In this document: one piece after another, positions 25,773-34,279 of the stretch
Layout of the letters: the number at the start of each line of letters is the position of its first letter
Numbering within the stretch: position 1 is the first letter of the stretch
Assembly (NCBI RefSeq): GCF_002949795.1
Contig: NZ_CP026692.1
Span: forward strand, 186,001-250,000
Source of the DNA: Nostoc sp. 'Lobaria pulmonaria (5183) cyanobiont'
GTDB lineage: Bacteria > Cyanobacteriota > Cyanobacteriia > Cyanobacteriales > Nostocaceae
Direction of reading: 5' to 3'
Length of the DNA: 64,000 bases
Made by a program: the position numbers and the translations under genes
Notes under the pieces: generated by a model
Told to the model about the DNA's origin: nothing
Database searches by the model: none
What the model saw: the letters and a program-made list of their open reading frames with translations, nothing else

Positions 25773-26037
25773 AATACGGTTCGGTTAAGTTCTAAGCGGT
25801 GTTAATTATGGAGAAAGTGAGTGTTTGTAAAGCTCGCTTCCGTTCCTCATTACTTTGTGTGTCTGCGATCGCTTGGGAGATTACCTCTGCTGGGATGGCT
25901 GTTTCTAAAGCTTTTAGTACTGTACCTGATTCAATTGCTGGTGTAATTAGTGAGAATTCTTTGAGTTGCATTCAACATCAGTATACTTGGGTGACAACCC
26001 TCAGTCTACCTGGTTTCAGGCTTAACCGAACCGTATT
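25773..26037. mobile_element. Internally deleted IS4-type element (265 bp, MITE-like)
   Basis: Perfect 17-bp terminal inverted repeats AATACGGTTCGGTTAAG (25773-25789) and CTTAACCGAACCGTATT (26021-26037) flank a truncated transposase frame on the minus strand. The element has lost the catalytic part, so it could move only with a helper. A related pair of ends occurs at 52467-52579. Confidence 0.75.
25792..25971 (-). pseudogene. IS4-type transposase N-terminal fragment
   Basis: 59 codons from ATG 25971 to TAG at 25792: MQLKEFSLITPAIESGT, ALETAIPAEVISQAI, NEERKRALQT. This resembles the N-terminal domain of cyanobacterial IS4-family transposases (I-x-x-A-I-x-x-T...x-R-K-R-x-L-P). It ends abruptly before the DDE core. 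Enclosed by the inverted repeats of the element. Confidence 0.65.
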
Positions 26038-26042
26038 TAGGG

Positions 26043-26406
26043 CGAACACTACGGCTTTGCAGTGATTCGATTGATACTAGTAAAGTAAATAAACATCTCC
26101 GATAATCAATGTACGATCGTTACTAGTACTAGCCAACTGGTAAATCGACCAATGCGTTCAGTGCAATTATCAATAATATTTGATATTCTTAATAATTTTT
26201 CCAATAGTTATCTTACCTCTTAAATTGCTGTAAAGGACTTCTCTGCACTCCACAAAAGATAGTTGTAGGGGTGCACAACTGTGCTACCTGACGACAGATG
26301 TGGATGAAAACTGCTGTAATTCCGAAAAATCGTCTATGTGGTTTCACTAATGCCAATCTACCAACTTATCTGCTAGAGATTCTAAAGGTTTACTGTTATA
26401 TAAGCA
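26043..26406. other. Intergenic upstream of yifB
   Basis: No gene seen. Bases 26265-26325 contain a degenerate copy of the GTAGGGG palindrome repeat (gtaggggtgcacaactgtgc) followed by acagatgtgg and actgctgtaatt, as after 22748. Nothing else is recognised. Confidence 0.5.
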
Positions 26407-27936
26407 ATGCTTGCTAGAGTCTGGAGTGCATCAATTGTGGGCATCGATGCCGTCAAAGTAGGGGTGGAAGTCGATGTGTCAGGGGGATTACCGGGAATAG
26501 TTGTTTTGGGACTGCCAGATTCAGCGATTCAAGAATCAAGAGAAAGAGTCAAAGCAACTCTGAAAAATACTGGCTTTGCCTTTCCGATGCGAAAGATAGT
26601 AATTAATTTAACTCCGGCAGATTTACGCAAAGAAGGCCCCTGTTTCGATTTGCCTATTAGTGTGGGAATTTTGGCGGCTTCTGAGCAAGTTAGCGCTGAT
26701 TTGTTGGGGGATTATCTATTTTTGGGTGAAGTCTCTTTGGATGGCAGTTTGCGTCCCGTAGCTGGTGTATTACCGATCGCAGCAGCAGCCCAAAAGATGG
26801 GAATTGCAGGTTTAGTTCTCCCTGCTGATAATGCCCAAGAAGCAGCAGTAGTTGAAGATTTGGCTGTTTACGGCTGCAAACATCTGTCTGAGGTGGTGGA
26901 TTTTTTAAATAATCCGGGGCGTTACAAACCTGTGCAGATAGATAGTACAACACAGACAACAACAGTATCCTACCCTGGCGCAGATTTGCATGATGTCAAA
27001 GGACAAGCTCATGCGCGTCGTGCTTTAGAAATTGCTGCGGCTGGTGGGCATAATCTCATTTTTGTCGGGCCGCCTGGTAGTGGGAAGACTATGCTAGCAA
27101 GGCGCTTACCGGGAATTTTACCGCCGTTGAGTTTTGCTGAATCTTTGGAAGTGACTCGCATTCATTCGGTAGCTGGTTTATTGAAAAATCGTGGTACATT
27201 GGTACGCGATCGCCCTTTTCGCAGTCCCCACCACTCGGCATCTGGGCCTTCTCTGGTGGGTGGCGGTAGTTTCCCTCGTCCTGGAGAAATCTCATTATCT
27301 CACAGAGGTGTGCTGTTCCTTGATGAACTCACGGAATTTAAACGAGATGTTTTAGAATTTCTGCGCCAACCTCTAGAAGATGGCTACGTGACAATTTCCC
27401 GCACCAAATTATCGGTAATGTTTCCTGCACAGTTTACTTTGGTGGCGAGTACTAATCCTTGTCCATGCGGTTACTATGGCGATACCATCCAACAATGTAC
27501 TTGTTCTCCCCGTCAACGCGAGCAATATTGGGCAAAGCTTTCTGGGCCGTTGATGGATCGAATTGATTTACAAGTTGCAGTGAATCGCTTGAAACCAGAA
27601 GAAATTACCCAACAACCTACGGGAGAAACATCAATATCAGTACGCGAACGAGTGCAACAAGCAAGCGATCGCGCAATTACCCGTTTTCAAGGAGAAGCAA
27701 ATCTGCGTTGCAATGCCCATTTGCAAAGTAGTCATCTCCAGAAATGGTGCAAGTTAGATGATGCTAGCCGCAATTTATTAGAAGCAGCAATTAGAAAATT
27801 AGGCTTATCGGCAAGAGCAAGCGATCGCATTCTCAAAGTAGCACGAACTATTGCAGATTTAGCTGGAGAAGATGAGTTAAAAACTAATCATGTAGCGGAA
27901 GCAATTCAGTATCGCACAATCGACAGAATGCAGTAG
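26407..27936 (+). CDS. YifB/ComM family Mg-chelatase-like AAA+ ATPase
   Basis: 509 residues. N-terminal ribosomal-S5-like ComM domain (VEVDVSGGLPGIVVLGLPD, INLTPADLRKEGPCFDLPI), then AAA+ with Walker A GPPGSGKTM and Walker B GVLFLDELTEF, the Cys-rich STNPCPCGYYGD...CTC insert, and the C-terminal Mg-chelatase helical lid (SARASDRILKVARTIADL). ComM is a hexameric helicase that promotes branch migration in natural transformation. ATG 26407. Confidence 0.93.
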   Translation: MLARVWSASIVGIDAVKVGVEVDVSGGLPGIVVLGLPDSAIQESRERVKATLKNTGFAFPMRKIVINLTPADLRKEGPCFDLPISVGILAASEQVSADLLGDYLFLGEVSLDGSLRPVAGVLPIAAAAQKMGIAGLVLPADNAQEAAVVEDLAVYGCKHLSEVVDFLNNPGRYKPVQIDSTTQTTTVSYPGADLHDVKGQAHARRALEIAAAGGHNLIFVGPPGSGKTMLARRLPGILPPLSFAESLEVTRIHSVAGLLKNRGTLVRDRPFRSPHHSASGPSLVGGGSFPRPGEISLSHRGVLFLDELTEFKRDVLEFLRQPLEDGYVTISRTKLSVMFPAQFTLVASTNPCPCGYYGDTIQQCTCSPRQREQYWAKLSGPLMDRIDLQVAVNRLKPEEITQQPTGETSISVRERVQQASDRAITRFQGEANLRCNAHLQSSHLQKWCKLDDASRNLLEAAIRKLGLSARASDRILKVARTIADLAGEDELKTNHVAEAIQYRTIDRMQ

Positions 27937-27968
27937 TAATAGCTATTTTTAGGTAATTTCAAACAACT

Positions 27969-28610
27969 CTAAGACGTAGAAGAAATTAACTGACCAATAC
28001 GCTTAAGAATTTGCAAAACGGCGTACAGTTCTCTCACGGATGCAAACGGAGCAAAGACTCTTGACAAATCGTACTGTGGTGTATTTTTTTGTGTCACTTT
28101 GACAAATAAGATATCGTCTCCATTCGTTACCATCCCAAACACAGGTTTACTGGGGTTGGGGTTAGCCATCATATAAGCTAGGGCTTGCGGTACAGCCGAC
28201 CAAACTGAGAGCGTGGTTTTTTTCGACTCCAACACCATCACCCAGAACTGCTCTTGTAACACTAAAACGTCAATCCGTCCGCGCAGTATCTCCTCGCCAT
28301 CATCCAGCACTAATTCCACGGATGATTCAGCCTTAATTCTGAAAGGAGGATCATAAAATCCGGAGAGTGCAAGTATTGGTGACACCAACAACAATATGAC
28401 TGTCCCTTCTAGTAAATCACCTCCGGCACGGTGATAGAGATACCTGCGCCGCACGACATCCACAGAGGCTTTTTCTGCTTCCGTAATTTCAGACAATCCC
28501 TCATACCACTCTAAGAAAAACTCCTCGTCTTCAACACGGACAAAACCGAATCGATTTTCTGCATCCTCAAGAGTGGTAATTGCTTCTGTAATTGCTGCCG
28601 TCTGTGTCAT
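27969..28610 (-). CDS. Type I restriction HsdR-N-like PD-(D/E)XK protein
   Basis: 213 residues. A single restriction-like domain: Glu69 in LLEGT, Asp114 in LRGRIDVLVL and Glu128-x-Lys130 in VMVLESKKTT, followed by a Q-x-x-x-Y motif (PQALAYMMA). This matches the HsdR N-terminal nuclease domain, commonly found alone in cyanobacteria without the helicase, HsdM or HsdS. Role unknown. It is bracketed by the true yifB 3' end and a decayed copy of that end (28725-28814). Confidence 0.82.
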   Translation of the reverse strand: MTQTAAITEAITTLEDAENRFGFVRVEDEEFFLEWYEGLSEITEAEKASVDVVRRRYLYHRAGGDLLEGTVILLLVSPILALSGFYDPPFRIKAESSVELVLDDGEEILRGRIDVLVLQEQFWVMVLESKKTTLSVWSAVPQALAYMMANPNPSKPVFGMVTNGDDILFVKVTQKNTPQYDLSRVFAPFASVRELYAVLQILKRIGQLISSTS

Positions 28611-28677
28611 TGCTTTTAGTTAACAGTTGCTTTGTTATATTATCAACATCAGCGCATCTTTATTATCGCCAATTGGC

Positions 28678-28706
28678 GCGTAGGCGTAGCCCGTCGTAGA
28701 CATCGC
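28678..28706. repeat. 29-bp dispersed repeat, copy 2
   Basis: Identical to 22664-22692. Lies between the start of the restriction-like gene and the yifB remnant. Confidence 0.85.
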
Positions 28707-28724
28707 ATTTTCAAAGTAGGGCAG

Positions 28725-28814
28725 ACTATTGCAGATTGAGCGGCAGAAGAAAAGCTCAAAACCAGCTAGATAGCTGAGGCGATTCAATATCGCACGATAG
28801 ATAGAATGCAGTAA
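28725..28814 (+). pseudogene. Duplicated 3' end of yifB/comM (remnant)
   Basis: Thirty codons aligned to the last residues of YifB: TIAD, stop, AAEEKLKTS, stop, IAEAIQYRTIDRMQ, TAA. The intact gene ends TIADLAGEDELKTNHVAEAI then QYRTIDRMQ. The remnant is in the same orientation as yifB and carries two stops. About 19 of 29 residues agree, so the duplication is old. Confidence 0.85.
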
Positions 28815-29137
28815 AATTTTTCGGCGTTGCTGAATGAGAGTAAGAATTAGCCTCACGCTATGAGTCTTACCTAGAGAGAAGGGTTTCAAGAATACTGCTT
28901 GTGCTGTACTAAAGTCCAAGCTACTCAAGTCTAATTTATGATTGTATTTAAATCAGATTTTTACAGACTTTTTATTAATCTAAAATCTCCATTAAGAAAC
29001 ATTTTTTTAATGATTAAGACTGGCATAATAAATACAAACAATAGTTTCTATGCAAGCAAAAATTAATAAGGTTAACTAGTAGAAAGTTCTGATTAACCAT
29101 TTATCATTAATAGTTACCAAAAAGCCGGAAAATATTT
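28815..29137. other. Intergenic upstream of the rhodopsin gene
   Basis: AT-rich, no gene supported. The 97-codon minus-strand frame over 28635-28928 runs antisense through the yifB remnant and is not coding. The rhodopsin promoter probably lies in the last 150 bases. Confidence 0.5.
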
Positions 29138-29839
29138 ATGGTTCAAACTTGGCTGTGGATTGGTGTCATCAGTATGGCAGTGGGTTGTGCTTTTTTCGGA
29201 GTAGGCGCACACAATGGTAAAAATGAACGCTGGAAAGTACTGTATACACTTAATTTTTTCATCTGCTTGATTGCTAGTGGGCTGTACTTAGCAATGGCAC
29301 TCGGTCAAGGAGTTAACATCATCAACGATCGTCCAACTTATTGGGTGCGATTTGTGACTTGGTTTTGCTCAACGCCGCTGTTGTTGTTGGATCTGACTTT
29401 CTTGGGAAGAACGAGCTTACTGATTACAGGTAGCTTGTTAGGAGCAAACGCCTATATGCTTGCCACTGGCTTCCTAGCCACAGTTACACCCAAGCCGATC
29501 AGCTACATCTGGTATATTGTTAGTTGCAGTGCTTACCTGGCGGTTTTCTACTTATTAGTGAAGCCCTACCGGATCGAAGCAGAACGCAAACATCCCAGAT
29601 CAAAGCAAGCATTCCGCAAGCTGATAACTGTGCATTTAGTGCTGTGGACACTCTATCCGATTGTGTGGATTCTTAGTCCAGAAGGGTTTAACGCTTTTGG
29701 TCAAGGTGGGGAAACAATGGGTTATACGCTACTAGATATTGCTTCTAAAGTCGGCTTTGGTTTTCTATCATTAAACACCCTACGTAATTTAGAACAGGCA
29801 GGAGAATTGGTTACTGAATCAGAACCGTTATATGAGTAA
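29138..29839 (+). CDS. Cyanobacterial halorhodopsin (TSD-motif anion-pumping rhodopsin)
   Basis: 233 residues with seven hydrophobic helices. Helix C reads RFVTWFCSTPLLLLDL: Arg71, then Thr74, Ser78, Asp85 at the positions of bacteriorhodopsin Asp85, Thr89, Asp96. Helix F has LWTLYPIVWILSPEGF (retinal pocket Trp, Tyr, Pro, Trp). Helix G has LLDIASKVGFGF with Lys204, the retinal Schiff-base lysine. The TSD triad is known from cyanobacterial halorhodopsins such as that of Mastigocladopsis repens, which import chloride using light. No retinal-producing oxygenase is adjacent. Confidence 0.93.
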   Translation: MVQTWLWIGVISMAVGCAFFGVGAHNGKNERWKVLYTLNFFICLIASGLYLAMALGQGVNIINDRPTYWVRFVTWFCSTPLLLLDLTFLGRTSLLITGSLLGANAYMLATGFLATVTPKPISYIWYIVSCSAYLAVFYLLVKPYRIEAERKHPRSKQAFRKLITVHLVLWTLYPIVWILSPEGFNAFGQGGETMGYTLLDIASKVGFGFLSLNTLRNLEQAGELVTESEPLYE

Positions 29840-30157
29840 GTATAAATTTTCAGTCTGATGCTTTAAATAGCTAACCGATGAACAAACCCCGAATTTTAGC
29901 GAAACGATATTAGCAGAATCAATCAAGATATTATGCGATCGCTGCCACTGCATTTTATATGCTAAAGCGATCGCGCTACCTATTGTCTACCAAAAAGCAA
30001 ATTATTTATAGATATTCTCGTCAAGGAAATTACCGATTTTGCTAAATTCCTCCTCTAGAACGCTTCACAAATATCCTTGGGAGGATGTCGCAACTCAGGA
30101 AATCAGTATCCAATATATCAGGGACTAAGCAACATCCCCTACAAGGAGACTGATTGA
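29840..30157. other. Intergenic, no gene seen
   Basis: About 320 bases with two GCGATCGC sites (near 29936 and 29967). A plausible ribosome-binding AAGGAG sits just before the brkB-like ATG. No RNA or repeat assigned. Confidence 0.5.
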
Positions 30158-31165
30158 ATGAATTTGCAAGAAATTTGGAAGTTATTACAAGAGACGTTCA
30201 AAGAATGGAGTGACGATAAAGCCTCACGGTTAGCGGCGGCGTTAGCTTATTACACGATTTTTTCCATTGCACCATTGCTAATTATTGTAATTGCGATCGC
30301 AGGTGCAGTATTTGGAGAGGAAGCGGCAAGAGGTCAAATTGTCGGGCAAATTCAAGGTTTAGTCGGGGTAGATGGCGCAAAGTTTCTCGAAACAGCGATC
30401 CAAAATGCTAATAAACCAAAAACAGGAGCGATCGCTTCGATTATTAGTGTCCTAGTTCTGCTAGTGGGTGCTACAGGCTTATTTACTGAGTTGCAAGATG
30501 CCATGAACACGATTTGGGAAGTGAAACCCAAACCTGGACGTGGCATAAATAACATGATTCGCCTCCGCGTTTTGTCCTTTGCAATGGTGATCGGGATTGG
30601 CTTTTTACTTTTAGTTTCTCTAGTAATTAGTACGATATTAGCAACATTAGTAACATATTTTAGTAACTTGTTGCCAGGTTTCGATTTCATCTGGCAGATT
30701 GCCAATTTCATCATCTCATTTGCAATAACTACAATCTTGTTCGGACTAATTTTTAAAGTTCTACCAGATGTCAAAATTGCATGGAGTGATGTTTTAATCG
30801 GAGCTGCTCTCACCTCAGTTTTGTTCTCTATTGGGAGATTTTTATTAGGACAATATCTAGGTAATGGCACTTTTGGTTCGACCTATGGTGCTGCTGGCTC
30901 ACTGGTGGTGATTTTAGCTTGGGTTAACTATGCGGCACAGATTCTTTTCTTCGGTGCAGAATTTACTCAAGTTTATTCCCGAAGGCATGGAAGCGGCATA
31001 GTGCCGACTAAAAATGCTGTACATATATCTGATAACACAAAGTATAATGGCAAGGCTCCAAATGAACAAGCATCGAATAAGAAAAAGCCCTTTATTAATC
31101 GTTTATTTCAGTATTTTAAGAAGCCTAAACGCTTAAAACAGAGAAGAAAAAATCAGCGATTTTAA
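30158..31165 (+). CDS. YihY/virulence factor BrkB family membrane protein
   Basis: 335 residues. N-terminal DKASRLAAALAYYTIFSIAPLL is the family signature, followed by five or six membrane helices with GLFTELQDAMNTIWEV and GTFGSTYGAAGSLVVIL, LAWVNYAAQILFFGAEF. The tail is basic (KKKPFINRLFQYF... RQRRKNQRF-like). These inner-membrane proteins are widespread; function is uncertain despite the old RNase BN label. ATG 30158 preceded by AAGGAG. Confidence 0.92.
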   Translation: MNLQEIWKLLQETFKEWSDDKASRLAAALAYYTIFSIAPLLIIVIAIAGAVFGEEAARGQIVGQIQGLVGVDGAKFLETAIQNANKPKTGAIASIISVLVLLVGATGLFTELQDAMNTIWEVKPKPGRGINNMIRLRVLSFAMVIGIGFLLLVSLVISTILATLVTYFSNLLPGFDFIWQIANFIISFAITTILFGLIFKVLPDVKIAWSDVLIGAALTSVLFSIGRFLLGQYLGNGTFGSTYGAAGSLVVILAWVNYAAQILFFGAEFTQVYSRRHGSGIVPTKNAVHISDNTKYNGKAPNEQASNKKKPFINRLFQYFKKPKRLKQRRKNQRF

Positions 31166-31350
31166 TGCTCGATTGCTGGAGATTTACAAATATAAATCTG
31201 ATAGATATTGAAATATCTAATATCCAGTCCAGGTAATTGGTTATTTTTGCCACAGTTTATGAGTAAAGTCTTCCGAATTCTGAATTCTGACTCATTTTTA
31301 TACTAGATTTTTTCCAGAATTATATTGAAAAAGGAAGAAAATCAGTACTA

Positions 31351-31792
31351 ATGGAAAAATGGTTTTTTATCAATTGGTAAGCAATTTTTATTCATAACAT
31401 CAGCGTCTTTGAGTTGATTATCCGCGGTTCACTAGTCTATATTAGCGCTGTTCTCAGTGCTACGTCTGCTTCCTAGCCGACAATTAGGAACACTAGGAAT
31501 TACTGATTTACTCGTAGTTGTACTATTTGCGGAAGCTGCTCAAAATGCTATTGCAAGTAATTACACATCAATTACTGAAGGCTCTATTCTGGTAGGAACA
31601 GTGATTTTTTGGAGTTATTTGCTGAACTGGTTGGGTTACAAACTTCCCCAGTTCCAACGTTTCCTGAATCCGCCAACGCTGCTATTAGTAAAAAACGGTC
31701 GGATGATTGAGCGCCATCTGCAACGAGAGTTAATTACAAATGATGAGTTGATGAGCAAGTTACCTCAGCAAGGTGTAGAATTATTTAGCTGA
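31351..31792 (+). pseudogene. DUF421 (YetF-like) membrane protein gene, broken
   Basis: From ATG 31351 the frame reads MEKWFFINW, stop (TAA 31378-31380), AIFIHNISVFELIIRGSLVY, then shifts frame near 31440 and continues as LALFSVLRLLPSRQLGTLG through GTVIFWSYLLNWLGY and NPPTLLLVKNGRMIERHL to the stop at 31792. Together this is one DUF421/YetF protein (membrane helices plus a C-terminal soluble domain). One nonsense codon and one frameshift separate the parts. The piece from 31457 alone lacks the first helix and part of the second. Confidence 0.8.
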
Positions 31793-31944
31793 TGTGAAGT
31801 TCGCGTAGATAGAGGCTGACGGCAGAATTAGTATCATCAGGTCGAATTCAAAAACTGCTTCCGTCCCTGAGTAAAAAGTAGCGTTAAAAAGCGATCTACA
31901 TTAATTAAACTGTAAAATATGACGGTTGTATTCTGTGCCGAACT

Positions 31945-33240
31945 GTGATTGAGCGTTATACTTTGCCCGAAATGGCTAATCTGTGGAGTGAAGCCTATAA
32001 ACTAAAAACTTGGCTGCAAGTCGAAATTGCTGTTTGTGAGGCTCAAGCTGAACTTGGTTACATTCCATCTGAAGCTGTTGAGGAAATTAAGGCTAAGGCA
32101 GATTTTGATCCAAAGCGGGTACTGGAAATTGAGGCTGTAGTCCGCCACGATGTCATTGCTTTCTTGACAAATGTCAATGAATATGTAGGTGATGCCGGAC
32201 GCTACATTCACCTGGGTTTAACGAGTTCGGATGTCTTGGATACAGCTTTAGCACTGCAATTAGTTGCCAGTTTGGATATATTATTGCAACGTCTGGAAGA
32301 TTTGATTCAAGTAATTCGCCAAAAAGCACGGGAACATCGTCATACAGTGATGGCTGGCCGATCGCACGGTATTCACGCTGAACCGATTACTTTTGGTTTT
32401 AAACTAGCTGGTTGGTTAGCAGAAGTGTTGCGACACCAAGAACGCCTGAGAATACTCCGTCAAACGATCGCTGTCGGTAAAATTTCTGGTGCAGTGGGAA
32501 CTTATGCCAATATTGAACCGCGTGTAGAAGCGATCGCTTGTCAAAAACTCGGACTCGAACCCGATACGGCCTCAACCCAAGTTATTTCCCGCGATCGCCA
32601 CGCCGACTACGTGCAACAATTAGCTTTGGTAGCAGCAACCATTGAACGCTTTGCTGTAGAAATTCGCAATCTCCAAAAAACAGACGTTTTGGAAGTTGAA
32701 GAATTCTTCGCCAAAGGTCAAAAAGGCTCCTCAGCAATGCCACACAAGCGTAATCCCATCCGTTCGGAACGACTGACAGGAATGGCACGACTCGTCAGAA
32801 GTCATGCCGGTGCAGCTTTAGAAAACATTGCTTTATGGCATGAGCGAGACATTTCCCACAGTTCTGTAGAACGGGTAATTTTACCAGATGCTTGCACTTT
32901 GACCCACTTTATGTTGTCAGAAATAACCGATTTGGTCAAAAACTTGTTGGTCTATCCTGAGAACATGAAACGCAATCTCAACTGCTACGGCGGCGTTGTG
33001 TTCAGCCAAAAAGTGTTATTGGCTTTAATAGACAAGGGAAGCAGCCGAGAAGAGGCTTATGCGATCGTTCAAGAAAGCGCTCACGCCGCTTGGAATCAGC
33101 CACAAGGAAACTTCCAAGACTTGATTAGCAAAAACCCGCGTGTTACCCAAAAATTGTCTTCAGCAGAACTAGAGGTTTGTTTCGACCCCCAGCAACATCT
33201 GCGGCATTTAGAAGAAGTTTACCAACGATTAGGTATTTAG
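31945..33240 (+). CDS. purB: Adenylosuccinate lyase
   Basis: 431 residues starting at GTG 31945 (MIERYTLPEMANLWSE). The fumarase/aspartase superfamily signature SSAMPHKRNPIRSE is present, with catalytic-region GRSHGIHAEPITFG and HLGLTSSDVLDTALA. It cleaves SAICAR and adenylosuccinate in purine synthesis. Full length for the short bacterial PurB class. A strong hairpin follows the stop. Confidence 0.97.
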   Translation: MIERYTLPEMANLWSEAYKLKTWLQVEIAVCEAQAELGYIPSEAVEEIKAKADFDPKRVLEIEAVVRHDVIAFLTNVNEYVGDAGRYIHLGLTSSDVLDTALALQLVASLDILLQRLEDLIQVIRQKAREHRHTVMAGRSHGIHAEPITFGFKLAGWLAEVLRHQERLRILRQTIAVGKISGAVGTYANIEPRVEAIACQKLGLEPDTASTQVISRDRHADYVQQLALVAATIERFAVEIRNLQKTDVLEVEEFFAKGQKGSSAMPHKRNPIRSERLTGMARLVRSHAGAALENIALWHERDISHSSVERVILPDACTLTHFMLSEITDLVKNLLVYPENMKRNLNCYGGVVFSQKVLLALIDKGSSREEAYAIVQESAHAAWNQPQGNFQDLISKNPRVTQKLSSAELEVCFDPQQHLRHLEEVYQRLGI

Positions 33241-33244
33241 GATT

Positions 33245-33288
33245 AATTTGCTTGTAGTAGGCTTTTAAGCGCTTACTACAAGCAAATT
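33245..33288 (+). terminator. Hairpin after purB
   Basis: Long stem AATTTGCTTGTAGTA / TACTACAAGCAAATT around ggcttttaagcgct, starting 5 bp after the purB stop. GTAGTA-containing hairpins recur in this window (58233-58290), so it may be a dispersed repeat acting as terminator. Confidence 0.65.
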
Positions 33289-33556
33289 ACCCCAAAAATA
33301 CGCAGATATCATCAAAAAAGATATACAGCGAATTTAAAGTTAGTGAGGTAGCAAGCTAAGTCTTAAAGCCAGGTAAAAAGCCTGTTTTACTTCTGTTAGC
33401 GCAGCAGGGCGCAGTCCATTCTGACTCCTGAATTCTGTTGTATAAAGATACAAACAACATTTAATATTGCAATCTCTTTAATGCTCGAATTATTGCCAGC
33501 ACTGGGTAGTATACATAACAAATACTTACTTATTTATTAATATTACGAGTGCTTAG
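33289..33556. other. Intergenic between purB and DUF4126 gene
   Basis: Contains a short piece of dispersed sequence (ttctgttagcgcagcagggcgc near 33393). No gene seen. Confidence 0.5.
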
Positions 33557-34108
33557 ATGATTGAAATCCTAGCCACACTTTCTGCCTCTGCGGCAGCAGG
33601 AATGAGAATAGGTATACCTTTGCTAATTATTGGATTATTGCAAGGTAGCAACTTGTGGTCACAAGTCCCAATTCTATCTCACATTTCTCCACCAATATTA
33701 TTATGTTGCCTCACCAGTTGGTCATTAATTGAATTATTAGCCTCAAAAAAGCTCTGGGGGCAAAGACTGCTTCAAGTGATTCAGTTATTCATGTCTCCCC
33801 TTGTAGGCGCAATTATGGGGTTAGGAGTAGCTACAGCAACAGCAACCCCAAACTGGCTGATTGCCATAATTGGAGGTTTATTAGCTTTGGTACTCCAGCT
33901 CGTCCAAATTGGTTGGTTCTATCGATTACGTGGCTTACCGTTGTGGGCAGTCTTCCTTCAAGATACCTTGTGCATTGCTCTAGTACTATTTGCCTTTGAT
34001 GCTCCCTGGCAAGGAGGAGTAATTGCTTTAATACTGCTCTGGTTTGCAGTTCGTAGTGCTAAACAGTGGTATGACTGGTATCACAAAGAGAGAAGGCATG
34101 GGGTATAG
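33557..34108 (+). CDS. DUF4126 membrane protein
   Basis: 183 residues, four or more hydrophobic segments. The start, MIEILATLSASAAAGMRIGIPLL, with the small-residue-rich A-x-x-A-G-x-R-x-x-x-P, and the PLVGAIMGLGVATATATPNW segment, fit the DUF4126 family. Function unknown. The gene ends in a run of simple repeats. Confidence 0.75.
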   Translation: MIEILATLSASAAAGMRIGIPLLIIGLLQGSNLWSQVPILSHISPPILLCCLTSWSLIELLASKKLWGQRLLQVIQLFMSPLVGAIMGLGVATATATPNWLIAIIGGLLALVLQLVQIGWFYRLRGLPLWAVFLQDTLCIALVLFAFDAPWQGGVIALILLWFAVRSAKQWYDWYHKERRHGV

Positions 34109-34275
34109 GGCATGGGGCATGGGGGACTAGGGACAAGGAGATAAGTCTGAATATCGGGCTTCCTTAGATGGCGTAGCCATCCCCAACAGGGTACAGAACT
34201 TCTCTTAACGGAGACGCGCAAAGGACGGGAGTACAAGGGAAGAGTTTTCCAATCCCCAATCCCCAATCCCCAATA
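34109..34275. repeat. Simple-repeat cluster (gcatgggg and ccaatccc types)
   Basis: Bases 34095-34130 repeat GGCATGGGG-like words; 34247-34275 repeat CCAATCC five times; between them lies a small hairpin GATGGC-GTA-GCCATC near 34169. All are common Nostoc intergenic elements. No gene. Confidence 0.7.
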
Positions 34276-34279
34276 CCCT

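Noticed and set aside
25449..25788. Three overlapping long reading frames (NAYAKIA-, LLFWRTH- and AYAFAIL-type proteins)
   Set aside because: A 21-bp repeat keeps all frames without stops open; no start context, composition or homology supports a gene.
25799..26065. 88-codon plus-strand frame
   Set aside because: It is antisense to the IS4-type transposase fragment, which explains the sequence better.
28635..28928. 97-codon minus-strand frame
   Set aside because: It runs antisense through the yifB 3' remnant and has no family resemblance.
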